Notes under the pieces: generated by a model
The model's database searches: none
The model's input: only the letters and a program-made list of their open reading frames with translations
Told to the model about the DNA's origin: nothing
Part shown: positions 1 through 13,600 of the stretch, in pieces
How positions within the stretch are numbered: position 1 is the stretch's first letter
Layout of the letters: every line of letters begins with the position of its first letter
Program-made: the position numbers and the translations under genes
From: Monosiga brevicollis MX1
Lineage: Eukaryota; Opisthokonta; Choanoflagellata; Craspedida; Salpingoecidae
Reading direction: 5' to 3'
Assembly: GCF_000002865.3 (NCBI RefSeq)
Contig: NW_001865039.1
Span: forward strand, 934,295 to 998,294
Length of the DNA stretch: 64,000 bases

Positions 1-23
1 TAAACAAAAGTTCCTTTTCCTTT

Positions 24-47
24 CCCCCCCCCCCCCCCCCCCCCCCC
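24..47. repeat. Poly-C run of 24 in an intron
   Basis: An uninterrupted C tract lies in the intron upstream of the first visible exon of the PH-FERM gene. A similar long C run flanks the assembly gap near 57.28 kb, so tract length may be unreliable. Confidence 0.9.
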
Positions 48-74
48 AACTCATTCTTACCACGCTCTCCCCAG

Positions 75-3000
75 GGCATCAAACAGCTCTCCACCGAAGG
101 CAGTACCGGCGCTGAAGCCTATGTTTCAGAGGACGACGAGGACGATGGCGATGACGCTGACGCTTCTCCCGCAGCGTCGGCCAGCGCCCCTGCCCCCGCC
201 CTTGCCACCAGCACTGGCCCAACACCGACCATGACACTTGACGCGGCCAAAAGGTCAAAGGCCCGTGTGGACAAGAAGAATGACCCACTCCGTGTCGCCG
301 CGCGCACCAAAGCCGTGGCCGACCTGGCCAATTCAGCCGTTACCATGGGCTGGCTGTACAAAACTGGTAGTGCTAACTTTGTCAAAAACTGGAAAAAGCG
401 CTATTTTGTGCTGACCGACGACAACTGCCTCTACTATTTCAAGGGACCCAAGGACATGTCCGCTCTTGGCATGATCCTTCTCCCCAGTTATACCGTCACT
501 CGCGCCACCAAGACAGAATCCAATCGCCCCTGGGCCTTCAAGGTCAGCGCGCGCCTTGCTGTCACGCCCTACCACCCCAATCAACACTCTCACACCTGAG
601 CACCAGGTGGCCAGACAACGCGTCAACCCTCGTGACTCCAGCCACTTGGCAACTCTAAAAGGGCCCGAGTCGATGTGATGGCTGGTATCCCTCATTGCCA
701 TGTGTGTTTTGACCTACTCTTGCACCTGCCTGCCCTCTGCATCCCAGGTCTTCAACCGACAACAATCTGGGGCCCGGACCTACTTGTTTGCAGCTGATGA
801 CGAACGAGACATGAAAACGTGGATGAATGTCATGTCTTTGGCTTCTATCGCCTTTGGCACCGGTCGTGCCTCAATGCAAAAAAACACGAGCCAACCCCAG
901 GCCTTGACACAAGAGAACGACTCGGAGCTCGAACTAATGCAACACCGCGCTCAGGCTCGGGCCGGGGGCGTGGCGGGTGATCGCCTCGACAACCCGCTCA
1001 ACAAGGTCAGCATGCCCGACTTTGTCAAACGCACCAAAGCCACTCGCAGCTCCAAGAGCGGGCCCGCTCTCGTACTCGTCAAGCTCCTCGACGGCGAAAC
1101 CCTTCAGCTGTACGCTGAGCCCTCGACCACGGGTGACGACTTTCTCAACCAAATTTGCACTATGCTCAAGGTGGGTCGATACTTTTCCTTTCCCGCATGC
1201 CTTTTCATCTTCCCGTTGACCTTCTCGTCCAGTGGTCGTGGACCCTCACTGGCCCTGCGCTGCTCTGCCTATCAAGATGTTTGAAAAGTACTATTTTGGT
1301 CTGATGTACTACGATCAAAAGAACGAAATGGTTTGGGTGGACTTGAAGAAAAAGTTTTTGAAACAGGACATCCCCCGCCCAGCCGACGCCGACCACTATG
1401 AGCTGGAGTTTCGCATCCGCTTCTTCCCCGTTGACGTCACCCACGTATGCCGCCGCCCTTTGTACTTTGAATATGAATGCTCTCCCTCCTCTCTTTTTGG
1501 CTTCTATCTCACGGCTTGGCTGGCTCGCAACGCTGTCAGGTCCTGCAATACGTTACCCTGTACCAGACTTTTTTGTCTAGTCGACAATCGGTCATCAAAG
1601 GAGAGCTGGAAATCACCAACAAGGATGCCTTCACCCTCGCATCCCTGGCGCTGCAGGCTGTGCTAGGCGATTACGATGAAACCAAGCACACCCCAGAATT
1701 CATGGCCAAGGAACAGCTCATCCCTGAGGCCAACAAGGACGACATTATTCGTACCAGCAACATCAACGTCGCCAACATGCAGACCTTCTGGGCCGAAGAG
1801 GTCATCCGCGTCTGGAAAACCCTTCGCGGCATCCTCCGCCATCTTGCCGTCCTCAAATACATGCAGGTGGTGCAGAAGCACCCCCAATTTGCTATGCTTC
1901 GCTACGACATCAAGAACAAGAATGGAACACCCCTTGTTCTGGGCGTCAGCCCTCGCGGTCTCTACGTCTTTCGTCTGAACAACATGCAAAAACCGGTGGT
2001 CACTTTTAGTTGGGCCGAATGTAGCGAACTGGCGTTTGCCGACAAAAAGTTTACCATTTGTGTGCGTCAACGCCGGCCCAGGGCCCCGACCCCATGGCCT
2101 GTCATGCTCGCTTTCATGCCCAACTCGCAGTGACCTCATTCTTGCCCGAAACACGACATTATTAGGTTCATGACAAGGCCACAAAGGATTTCAGCGTATT
2201 TTTCAATCGCGCCAAGACTTGCCAGCGTATCTTGGACATGTGCGTCGGCTATCATAGCCTGTACGTACAAACGGTGCACAATTGGGAAAACCCACCCCCT
2301 GAGCATCGCGCCATGCGTCAACAAGCCATTCAGGTAGGCCACGGCCAAGTCCTCGCCTCGCCATCCTCTGGCAAGAGGGCACTCTTGCAACTTTATGCTC
2401 TATAGTTTCTTGATTTTTGTTCTGTTTTGGTGTCTGTCTTTGGTTTGACTCTTCTTTCTTCCTGGTCTTGTTTGAAAGTGGATCCCTCACGCTGCCATGC
2501 TCCTCGTCTGTTGCGCTGGATGGCACAGGCGGCTTTGGATGAGCGCGAGCAGTTGAAGAAAGAAGCCATTGCAGCTCGCGAGCGTGCGCGTGCGTCCCGT
2601 CCCGAAGCTGCTGCGCAGGACAAGGCAAGCGCCCCTTCGGCAGCAGTTGCTGCTCCTTCAGGTACACCCCGCCCTCTTTCGGACCACCACGCTCATTCCA
2701 CGCCTCCATCATCCCCGCCAAAAACCACGTTTTTGGCATTGACTCTTATTTCACTTTTCCGTAAACCAGTGGCACCACCGACGCAGCCACCGCCATCTGG
2801 TCCGCCAGCCGGTGCTGCGCCAGCAGATTCAAAAGAAGAGGACAAGGATGAAGTTTTGGAAACAGATGAGGGTGAACAAGGTATATATTTGGTTTCATCA
2901 TGGCAGCTTCTGCCCTTGAGACTTCAACTCATTGCACCATGGTGCCGCTTCTGTGCGCCTGGGACGCTGCAGTGTACATCAAGGGCCGTGCTGAGGCCGT

Positions 3001-3386
3001 CGCCATGCTGGACATGATGATGAACGATCCTGATTTCATGCGTTTCCAAGAAGATATTATGAATGATTTTGACAACTCAATGATGGAGGAACTGGAACAG
3101 GTAGCTCTGCTGACTTGCGCATCGCTGCTGCATACGCTACCAGGCCGGGTTGTTGATTTTCTGCAACGCTTTTCTGCAACGCAAGGCCTCCATGAAGGCA
3201 CAAGCGACCTTTCCTCCACTCACGCCTTCTGTCTGTTCGCAGGGTGGTCGTCTACGAAGCGCGTCATTCGCTGGTGGCAAGCGCAAGCCCCAGCGACGCG
3301 CCGAGGAAGAAGAGGACGTTGAAGTATGCAGTAGTGAGGAGCTCCAGGAGCGTGTCTCCTACTTGCAAGACATGAACGTCGTTTAA
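75..3386 (+). CDS. PH-FERM domain protein, 5' end missing
   Basis: A membrane-cytoskeleton adaptor is inferred. The first visible exon opens after a cag acceptor at 72-74 and reads in frame into an acidic Ala/Pro-rich linker, so the true start lies left of the window. A PH domain follows from about 348 (MGWLYKTG, then WKKRYFVLTDD) and continues in the exon from about 749 (the alpha-helix containing DERDMKTWMNVM). FERM F1 starts near 1060, and F1/F2 continues in the exon from about 1274 with KMFEKYYFGL. F2 carries an LGDYDE motif typical of band 4.1-type FERM domains. F3 runs from about 1880 to 2330 and includes LVLGVSPRGLYVFRL. The tail is Glu/Ala/Pro-rich with a short helical end, and the stop is at 3384-3386. 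About ten exons are visible. FERM preceded directly by PH, with no MyTH4 in view, differs from the FARP (FERM-PH) and PLEKHH (PH-MyTH4-FERM) layouts, though missing upstream exons could change that. A catalytic domain upstream is also possible. Confidence 0.85.
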
Positions 3387-4001
3387 GTCATGGCTATGAT
3401 CAAGTTTTGCTTTTGCGCCCGCCTGTGACTCTTGACCTCTCGCCCCGCCCCTCTTACATCCTCTCTTTGCCCCCTTTTGGGGCTGAAGCTTCAGATTTTT
3501 TTCCGAACCAATGTCGTGCAGCGAGTGACAGAATGAATGTCTTGTTGGCTTGTGTTCCCTGATCTGCGATGCTGCTTGTCCACGTGTGCACATGCTGTGT
3601 TTGTGCGTAGTCGAGCCCTTGTTGTGTCAAGAGTTTTTCGTGTGCGCAACCTCACACTAAAAACAAACAAGATTATGCAATCCTGAGAGAACGGTTGAAG
3701 GTTGATTCCTTGCCTGCTGGGTGTTTTACATGTTAGTTCATAGGCTGCAAAACGCAATACAATATCAAACCAAAAACTAGCCAGGGTACCACGAAACCGA
3801 ATACGCACACACATTGGGTTGAGGCAAGTGCTACTCATGTGTTGTAGCCTCGGAATGCGGGTTTGGTAGGTGGGCGTGCAATTGCACTTGCAAGCGCAAA
3901 ACGTCGTTTTCCAGTTGAGCGTTGATATTCTAGCGTATACCAAGAAGCAAATGAGTGGCTCGACCAATGCAGGATTATGATATCCGTCCCCAACAGACAA
4001 A
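3387..4001. other. Convergent intergenic region
   Basis: Two genes end facing each other across about 615 bp. The first part is pyrimidine-rich and probably holds the 3' UTR of the PH-FERM gene. I see no further gene, repeat or RNA here. Confidence 0.6.
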
Positions 4002-7000
4002 CTAGCTGACTTCCTGTACCTCAAGCATATCACAGCGTTGTTTGCCAGCATGAAGCGCGTATTGTGCTTGAGTGCGACTCTCATCCAGCAGCTTTTCTTG
4101 CTCTGCAACTGTCTCCTCCTGTGCTCTCGCAGCAATCGCCCAAATTCTGTGAGAAAAGGTGAGAGCTCCTGTGGGAGTGGCAGATCTTGACCCACCAGCT
4201 TGCGAACGGTTTCCTGAGACAGGGCTAGACTAGCCTCGCGTGCGACGATCGTGCGCTCCTGCGACAAAAAAAAAAATCATTCAGCCTGCTCGCAAACAAT
4301 AAGCAAGAGGCCATGTGCCCACAGTCAACAGAGCTGAGCAACACACCAGGGCCAAATTGGCAGCGAGCGTGCTCTGCACGCGGGCTGATAAACCCTTGAC
4401 ATGCTCTTCCAACAAATACTGGACGCCATCCAAGCGCTAGTTGGATATACAAGCGAAAGCATATTAATTGAGTTTGCACAACAGAAAGAGAGAGAAGAAA
4501 GAAGAGTGGGACCAGAAATCAGAGCCTGACCTCGCGTTGCAGAAGAAGCTGTTTCCGAAGGGCTGGCTCGGCAAGAGCAGCTGGAAACTCCATTTGCCCG
4601 CTTTCTTGCACAGGCTCTGTTTGTCTGAGGACGATTTGGGGTGTTGGAACACCATTGGGACACAGTGTCAGGGCCGCAGGCAAGTGGACATGAGGTGGCA
4701 ACATTTGTGGGACACACTTTTGCTGGCGTTGCAAATCGGCAATAGTCTCTTGAAGGGCACGGATGTCTCGACGCAAAAGCTCGGCTTCAGGCTGAGATGC
4801 CACGCTTGAGGTGGAAAAGGAGCGCTCCCGTGTCAGAGCCAACTCTCGTTTCAGCTCATTGGCCTCTTGCAGTGCACTGTCACAGGAGATAACGAGCACA
4901 CAAAGGCGGGAATGAAAATAACGTGCCGGGCATGGAGGTGAACAAAGTCAAGATGGCAGACTTGACCTACGCAGAGAGGTTGGCGCGCAAATCCTGTTCA
5001 AGCTTCTTGTGCGCAAGGTTCATTTTGTCATACTTGGCCACTTCTATCATCTCGGTCCCAGACTGTACGAGCATGTCGTGCAGCGGACTACCTTCGAGAC
5101 TCTGTTGACGAACACAAAGGGGAATGGTTTTCATTGGCAATCGGTACAAGGTGAGGCCCAGACCTCACAGGTGACTCAGAATCTCGACAAAGCAAGAACA
5201 GCAAACCTTGGCAGCCAGTTCGTGTTGTAGTTTGGCAATTTCTTGTCGTAATGCGCCCACCAGCTCCCACGCTGATGCGCGCTCCAGGGCCGTTTGATCA
5301 TCCTGAATCCAAGAATGTACACACAGACGACCATGCAGTTGAAGGGCCAAGGCCACACCATGAGAGCGGCGCCTCACGTAGCTCCCAAAGAGCCAGCCAA
5401 GAGAGCCCGACCGGTCTAGCCAAGCAAACACACCTGCAATTTTTCCAAATGGGCATCACGGGTTGAAAGAGAGGCCATGACATCCCCTTCCTCGCCGTCT
5501 TGGCCGTCAGTACGCAGGCCGGAGAGCCGCATGGCCTGCTCCATGATCTCAGCCGGGGAAAGGGCGCAAAGTTGCTTGTAAGCGGCTGCACCGGAAATGG
5601 CCAAGACCGGATTCAGCTTGAAATGGGCAAGCAACCGGTTCAGAGATTTTTGTTGGGATGCGGACTGGTGCTTGTAGTCCCGCAATGACGTGAGCAGAGG
5701 CCCCGGCATAACTGTGTAAATGTAAGCAAAAACACGGAGCACGCTGTGCTGATCAACACCGGGCTCGGCTTGCACACCATCGCCGGGCTCGCTTTGCAGG
5801 TCACTCGCGTCTACGGACTTTGCGGGTGACTGTGCTGCAGCAGATCGCTGGGGGCTGCTGGCTGGGGACGGCGCTGCCGACATGGCCAGGGAAGAGACAT
5901 CCAGCTCGAGTCCACCCACAAGCTCATCGTGCTGAGAGCGTAAGCTGCGGGCGCGCGGTCGATTGTCCGCGGTGGAAAAGCTGCCAAGATGGGTACTGGG
6001 GCTATCCAACGCAAGGCTCGACGCAGAGCGCACGCGCGGTAGCGTTGTGGGAACTGGTTTGGAGCGCAAAGCCAAGTCCGTGTCTACTGATTCTGGCGTC
6101 AAGCATGGTGGCGGACCACCCTCGGCGTAGCTGTGCAAAACAACCGCCACAACGCGGTGGACGAGCTGCTGCTGGAGCGACGTTCGCTCGTGGTATTGTG
6201 CCCATATGAAGGGCAAGTGGGCCTCTAATACGCGCACCGCCGAATTGCAAAGGGTAACCTCGACCATGGTCAGTGGTTGGCGAACATACTCTACAATGGC
6301 AGCGTAGAGGGATGTTGTGACATCGAGCAGCGGTACCCGTGTCAGGGCCAGCCAACGAAGTAGAACGCGATGGGCCAAGAGGGGAAACTGGTCGTGCTGT
6401 AATACCAAGGCGTCCTGAACCACCTGCAGCAGCTGAGGCTTGGCCACGTATACGCGCTGCAGCAGGGGTAGGACCATGTCCATGTGGTCAGGGTTGAGGC
6501 TAATCAAGGCCATGAGTTTGAGAATGGCTGGGGGCGATCGTTGACAGAGAGCCTCGGCAAACGCGTAAGCTGCCTCGCGGACGCCATCGTGATAGCACAC
6601 GCTTAAGTTGAGGCAGAAGGATACAATGGCGTACGCCAGCGGCAACGTTTCGTGGTGGGCCATGACCTCCACCACATGAATCAGGACGATGAGCTGTGGA
6701 ATATTCAGGTTGCCCTGCCATTGACCAGCCTGGATGTGTCGGGCCAGTTGCTGTTCAGCAGCCTTGGTGGAGATGCTCCTATGAGAAGGATCGGGCCACG
6801 CCAATGCATCAACACCGATGTCTGAGCTCATCGCGTTACCGACTGGGCGTGGGCAATAGAGGCTCACACAACCTTTTCCACTTGGCAAAATAAAGGCTCG
6901 TGAAGGAGCGCATGTGGCCTATCAGAACGGACACATACCTTGGCTCTTGACCCATGACGAGCACCTTGACCAGGTCCTTGAGCAATGCCGTGGCAAAAGC

Positions 7001-7174
7001 GTTGTTTCTATCGCGAGACATGGCCCGACTCAGCATTGCCTCAAGGTCTGCATTGAGCGTCGCGTTGAGAATATCGGTAGCCACTCGTTCGGCCAAATCG
7101 GTATAGTCGTCTGGCAGCTCATCGCTATTGCCATAAGCAATACTGCTTTCCCACATGCTGGCGGTCACCACCAA
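4002..7174 (-). CDS. Helical and coiled-coil scaffold protein; weak hamartin (TSC1)-like features
   Basis: No confident identity. Two in-frame start codons lie at 7174 and 7156; the second begins MWESSIAYG. The first two exons encode long alpha-helical, HEAT-like sequence rich in Leu/Val, then a Ser/Pro/Ala linker around 5.8-6.1 kb, then another helical stretch (VFAYIYTVMPGPLLTSLR, near 5.70 kb). Downstream exons at 5.4, 5.1, 4.85, 4.4, 4.2 and 4.1 kb encode charged heptad-like sequence such as ALRQEIAKLQHELAAK and AQEETVAEQEKLL. The last exon reads to a TAG at 4002-4004. An N-terminal helical half plus C-terminal coiled coil, and the FxxxYxxxP...LR stretch, recall hamartin, but the match is too short to name it. 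Other helical scaffold families are equally possible. Exon joins in the 3' half are approximate. Confidence 0.6.
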
Positions 7175-7643
7175 TCACAGTTTGTGAAGGGGGTGCACGA
7201 GCCGGGGAGAGCAAGGAATGGCACCCACGCCGAGCCCAAGCAGGGCACGCAGACAGCTGAGTCAATCAACCTTCAACCTTCATTCAACCGCATGCTGCCC
7301 TGCCACTCTCCGCGCCAATGACTCTGGATAGGATACAGGGGAGCAAGCTTGCCAATGCTTCGACAAAGGCAGCCGAGGTCGGCCAAGCTACCGCCAGGCT
7401 CAGGGGCTCAGCTCAGCTCAGAAATGCAGGCGAAGCGGGACCATCGAAGGCAGTGACAATCATCAACTTTTTCTGACTTTTATTTGTTTTTTTGTTTTTT
7501 TTTGTTTTTTTTTGTTTTTGTTTTTTTGTTTTTTTTTTTTTGTTTTTTTTTTTGTTTTTTTTTGTGTGTTGAAGGATGAGTGAAGGATGAGCTGCATCGG
7601 ATATCGTGTCATTTTCAAATTAAGCTGCCTGGCGCGAAGGGCC
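7175..7643. other. Intergenic spacer with a T-rich (TnG) tract
   Basis: The spacer separates two minus-strand genes. Positions 7480-7563 are almost entirely T runs of 3-12 broken by single G residues, which read as A-rich on the gene strand. This probably lies in or after the 5' region of the upstream-lying gene and downstream of the SMC6 stop. No ORF worth calling. Confidence 0.7.
7480..7563. repeat. TnG low-complexity tract
   Basis: Imperfect repeats of the form T(4-12)G span about 84 bp. Translated ORFs through it are Lys-rich artefacts. It sits about 80 bp past the SMC6 stop codon in the sense of that gene. Confidence 0.85.
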
Positions 7644-10600
7644 CTACATCTGCAATGTGCTCTGCGATTCGTCGTGCTTGCTGAGCTTGAAAATCTTGAC
7701 TCTGTCCATATGCTGCGGCGCACTGCGGGTAGAGCGGTTCAGAAGATTAGAGGAAAAACCCAAGCCAAGGGTATCACAAAAAGCGCAAGCACACGATGAG
7801 GAAGACAAATAACATCAGTGGATGGGGCTACCAACATTGGGATCATCTTCAGCGGTGTCAGGAGAATAAACTGGCGATTACTCTTGCTGGTGGCAAGCTG
7901 GACCAGGTCGGCAATAGCCACAGTGCGGTTCACCATGTCCTACATCATCCATTCAAACGAGAGAGGTTAAGGTCAGCAGGCAGTGTGTACCAGCCACCCG
8001 TGCTTGGTGAGACTGCAGCAAATAAGAGGATTTCTTCACTGACCATGTAGACATCAAACTCGTCCAGGCATCGAAAGGGTGCCTCCATGAGCTCCCACAG
8101 AGACATGATGAAGCAAATCGACGAAAAAGAACGCTCGCCACCTAGCATGGGGTCGCGGTCGTTTATACGATATGCAACGATGTCAGATCACACAGCGAGT
8201 CATCTCACAACACATGCGCGCGCGCTTACCGGACAAGGATTTTGTGCTAGCCACCTCGTGGCCTGGCGCGACATTGAGATGCAATGTGCCCGCCTGATGA
8301 TCGACCCGCAGACTGCCCGAGTAGTTGCGATGGGATAGCAGCACTTGAAAAACCTTCTATGCTCAGCAAGTCAGGACAAGGAAGTATTAGAATTCCCAGG
8401 CCCATGGAGAGCCAACACCAGTGCCTCGCCATGGTAGTGGCGTGGGAGAAGATGATGACAATATAGAAGAAGGTGGAAAAGGTTTGGGCCAACCTGAACA
8501 CGGTCGCTGCAGTAAGAGCAAAACGTAGACAGCTGACTCATGCGGCGCTCCAGCGACTTGTCCAACTCCTATTCAAACCAAAGAAAAAGGTTGAGATGCA
8601 CGACAACAAGGCACCATCGCTTCATCGACGTGAAGAAGAGCGAGTGAGTGCAGTTGAAGGGGCCACCGACCCGGGCAAACTTCTCGAGACTTTTGTAGCG
8701 TGACTCTACATTCTCCAGTCGCTTTTGTGCATCTGTTTCGTTTTGAATCGCCTCCTCCCGTGTACCCAGCCTGTACGACGGAAAAGGGGGGGGGGAATGC
8801 AAACAAGTACCTGCGTGAGCAAGATCTGGTACGTGCGAGACCTCTCTTTTCGCACGCACCGGGATTGCATATCCTTCTTCTGATGTTCCAAAGCCACAAT
8901 CTTTTGGTCCAACACGTCCGTCGCCCAAGTGACCTCAACCTCTTCCACGCCGTTTGTTAACAAATCCTGCTTGGTAACCTGCAAATGCAGAAATTGATGA
9001 CCGATGAGATATGAAAGACTTCGGAAGGAATCAGCCTTCGCACAGCAGACATCCAGCCTTGCCGCCCAAACGTGACTTGATCCGAATCAGCAGTCCAGGC
9101 TGAGGAAGATACCCACCTCAATAGACCGCTCAATTTCTGCAATGCGTTCCTCAATTTGCGTTCGGGCTCGTGTTTCCTGCACGCCGCCAGAACAAGGTCA
9201 ACCTCCTGTGATGCGGTTTGAAAGGCACTGGTCCATGGTTACTCGCTTTGACATACCTCGGCAATCTGCTTGTCGTAAAGGCCAATGCGGGAGCTAATAT
9301 TTGCCATTTCCTCCTCAATCTTCTCCGTTTGTAGCTGAGCACGCCAAGACACGATAGGTGCAGCCATTTGCATCAACGAGAGAAGGGTCAAGAAAGGAGC
9401 GAGGTGGAGATGGGCAAAGCAGCACGAAGAGGCAGAAGCGACTGCTGCACTGCTCAGGTTGGACCAAAGACGCGACAAAAAGCCCTACGAACATTGATTG
9501 TGTCGGAACGCTTCAGAATTTCTTGCATCTGATCGTTGCTTGCGCTCATGCTCGCCTTGAGGCTCAAAAGCTTTTTCTCCTTCTGCTGAGCTTGTTCCTG
9601 CGCCTTGTCAAGTTGCTCCCTGAGCTCAGACAGCTCTTGGTTTAATTGCTCAATATTATTCGACTGAATGCAACAGACAAGTCGGGTCACATAGTAAGGC
9701 CACATGTTGGAGAGGCAGGCGAGGTCATCTGCTCGTCAGGCTGAGGATTCGACGTACATAAACCGAAACGTCGAGCTCCTGGTCCCCTTGCACGCGTGAT
9801 TCGCGCAGTTCAACCAACATCTTGGACAGGCGTTGACTCTCCCGAAACGCCGTGGCTTTGCTTTTCTCTTGTGCTGCAGAAATAAAACGCGTATGAGAAA
9901 AATTCGCGTGTTTGCCACACTCGCCTTCGTAGGCAGCAAAAGAAGGCCGGTTGTCAGCTGAAATATACCTTGCCGATCCTTTCGCAACTTGTCCAGGTTG
10001 TTGCGAACCTGAGCAGTGTGTGCCTCAGCTTCTTGAAGGCTAGTCTTGAGCCTACCTCGATCAAAAAGACCGTAACCGATAATCATCATGCAGAAGTTTG
10101 GCATAAAAAATTTGAAAAAAAAAAAAAAAAAAATAGGTTCAACTTTGGGGTAACCGACCGTTGGATCTCCTCCTTCAAGCGATGCATAGCATCGCCCACG
10201 TCCACACCCAAACGGCGCGCGCCTTGTCGCCGAGCATTGGAGTAGTAAGGCTTGCCTGGACCAGTGCCAACCTGAGAGGTACAATCATAAGATTGACTAG
10301 TTATGCTTCACGTGGGGGCCAAGGGCGGAACACATGTGTCATCCGTGCACGACGTACAAAATCGCCATTTAAGAGATAGCCGCCCTTGAGGTCGGGAGCC
10401 ACATCGTAGCCATGACAGCACGTCAAAGCCTGCATGCATTGCCAGTGCCAAGCGGTGACAAGATTAGGGGCTGCATGAAGCTGCACGGCTACGCCAATCA
10501 AACATCCTCTGTGAGACTCCAGCGCACCCGTTGCTTATCCTCAAAGACAGCTGTGACGTCAATCTTGCGTTCCATTAAAACGCGCTCAACAGTTGGATCA

Positions 10601-13600
10601 CTAATCTTCACCACATCTGCCACCATCTAAAACAAAATGGCATCGCACATACAGATGAGAGCACATATAATGGCCAGGCTTTTGAGCAAATTTGAGCTTT
10701 GTCGGCCAGCGCCTCACCATCAGGCCAGGCCCGATTGAGCGGCGTTCAGGCAAGAAGGATGAAAACTTTGTGCGGGTGATCGTGGGCATGCGATTGCGAC
10801 TCTCGCGGCGTAATATGGACAGCAGAAGCTTTTGATCATGCTCGTCATGGACCAAAAACGAAGTCAGATGGTTGCTCTACAAGATGCACGACATCAACGC
10901 AAATCGTGAGCTACTCAATATCAAGAGCATATACGGAATATCCATCAGGATGAACGGCGCTGAGGCTTGCCGATGGCTTCAAACTGATGGCTTTAATCCA
11001 ATGGCTTCAATCCAATGGCTTCAAAAGACAGGAGCGTGCGCACACGGGGGGAATCTTCTTGACTTACCAGCATCACCTCCACGGCCATGGCCCACTTTGG
11101 ATCGGACAGCGCGATGTACTGGCCGAGAGGGCCAAGGGGTTTGTGATGCCAACCAGACTGGGCATCAATGGCTTTGAGGATGCGCGGGAAGCTATCCCCC
11201 CAAATCGCCACCTGAGAGAAACGCGACACGCCAGGGCGGTTGAAACCAACATGAGCAATGGTTATTGAGCGTTGACCTGCCCTCTTGGTCAAGAACGCTT
11301 TCCACCGACCGAGTTGGTCTGATTCTTTCGAAGGCTTTGCAGACGCTTTGTGGCTTGGTCAAGCTGGTGCTGCAATTCGCGGCACGAGGCGCTGCGTGTC
11401 TCCAGTAAACCAGCGGCTTCATCAATCTCCCCGTTCAGCTGCTCGATCGCTTTTTCAGCCTGAGAAACCAGAGGTGCGCAAGTTGTACGACACAATGCAT
11501 ATGTTATATAAGAAAAGGGTCCAAACAAAACAAATGCACCAAGGCAAACCGGAGTGAAATTGCTCAACGGCAGGCCACGAACCGCATCAGATTCCTCAGT
11601 GTGCCGCGCAATTCTGGCCTCGCATGAATTGATTTGCTCCTCCACTTTACGCAGCTTTTCCTGATATTGGACAGGGTGTCATATTCAAGGAATCAGGAAA
11701 GCATTCATTACTCTTCGAGCCTGCGCGTGTCTGTTGCACCTGTTGATCGTAAGAGGCTTCTTTCCGCTGCTGCATGGTGTCCGAAATCTCCTGCTTTTCG
11801 CGTTGCTTCAGCAGAATGTCATCCTTCAACTTTTTGACGTCAAGCTGGGTGGACATTCGGAGTGATGAGTAAGCAGCAGTGGAGGCTTGAGGACAAGAGG
11901 TTGAGGAGACTGCAAGATTGCGTCAAAAAGGCACCTTGGCGGTCTTGAAGTCCTGTGTGGCTGTTTGCAAATGAGGACGCATGTCTTTCTGTGTCTGCTC
12001 GAGCTGCTGGAGGTTGGCGTTGCTGAGGTTAATCTCGGCCAGGCTCTTCGTCCGCTGGGTCTCAAGTTCCGCTAGCTGGGCCTAGAAATTTCAGGCATCG
12101 CATGGCAGAAAAGAAAGGCAATAGTCGCGTGAGATGTCTTTTGTCCCAACGCCACTCGTGTACATTGAGGCTCACAACGGATGAACTGCTTTTGGACTTG
12201 CCTGGCGCGCCTCTTTCTTCTTCGACAACTGATTGATCTTGTTGTCGTGCTGTGCTCGATTTGCCTGCGACTCTGCCAGAACCTAAAAGATGGCCAGCAA
12301 TAAGTTTTGATATGGTAACGAGTCCTCGCGACACTGCAGGTGACTAATCGCAGGGAGGCAGGACGACGTAACAGGGGGCGATCGCACCTGGCGCTGATCT
12401 CGAATGTGCGACCAGGCCTTTTGCAGCAGAAGAGACTCGAGCTCGCGATCTGCATCCCCCAGTCTTTCAAACTCCTGGTCGAGTTGGCAGTGGTTCATTT
12501 GGTGAGAGCGAGAAAATGGACACACTGTCACTCGCAAAAGCAAAACACCAAGCGAGGAAAGGCTTGATACCTTCGCAATTTTCGTTTTAGCTTCAAGATC
12601 TGCTCTCAGCTGAGCGAGGTCCTGTGTCCTCGTTTTGTACCAACGGGGAGGGTAACAGCAACCCATCAGGATGACAAGGAAAGGCATGACAGCAGAGATG
12701 AGATGTGACGCAAAATGAACGTACGTTATGGCTGCCCTTCAAGGATTCGCGAGTTTTGTCCAAGTTATCCTTGGTCTTCTGATAGTGTTCGATGAGTTGC
12801 TCGAGCTGGGTGGCTCGACGATAAATCTGCGGAAAGGGTGTATCGTGCATTGATTTCGAGGCATGGCGCAACGCAGCATCGCAAGGGCGAAGAGCATGGG
12901 CAGCGAGTCAGCCTCACCTTGAACATGTCAGCCGGTTTTTTTGAAGTCAGAAAGCTCTTGGCTGCTTCTTGGGTCAGGATTCCAACGGGATTGTCGACCT
13001 GAAGCGAAGAAAGAGGGTTATTTTCACAACAGCAGTTCTGCAGACAGGCTCTGAGTGGCAACCAAGGGAGGATACTACTTGCCTGAATCTGAAAGCACTC
13101 ACACATGTTGGCAATTTCTTGACGGGCTTGAGCCTCGACGACTTTCAACTTTGCATTGAGAGTTTTGTAGCTGCGAGCCCATGAAGTATGAGGGCGGAGA
13201 CATTCCGCAGGCGTTGCCAGAGATTGAAAGCGGGTCAAGGACAAGGCGACAGCGTACGTGCTGCTTTCCTTGCGAATTTCCCGCTCAACGTGGATTTTTT
13301 CACCGTAGACTTCGGGACGGAAGGCCTTGGTGCCAACATTGTTGAGCGTAATACGAACGATGGCCGATTTCACGTCTTTGTCGCGTCGGATAAAGGCCGA
13401 AGCGGATGTTGAGCCACGACCGGTGGCACCCACATTGCCACCGAGGCCTACGGGCGTGCGCGAGGCCAGGCAAGATGAGCCAGTTTGGCATGACGCAGCA
13501 CATGCTGCCTTCGCGCTCAACGCGCTCCCAAGCTGAGTATGCACATTGGTGCGGTTTTGGAGCAGGGTCCGACAGACCAAGGATGATGCTCGTAAGAATG

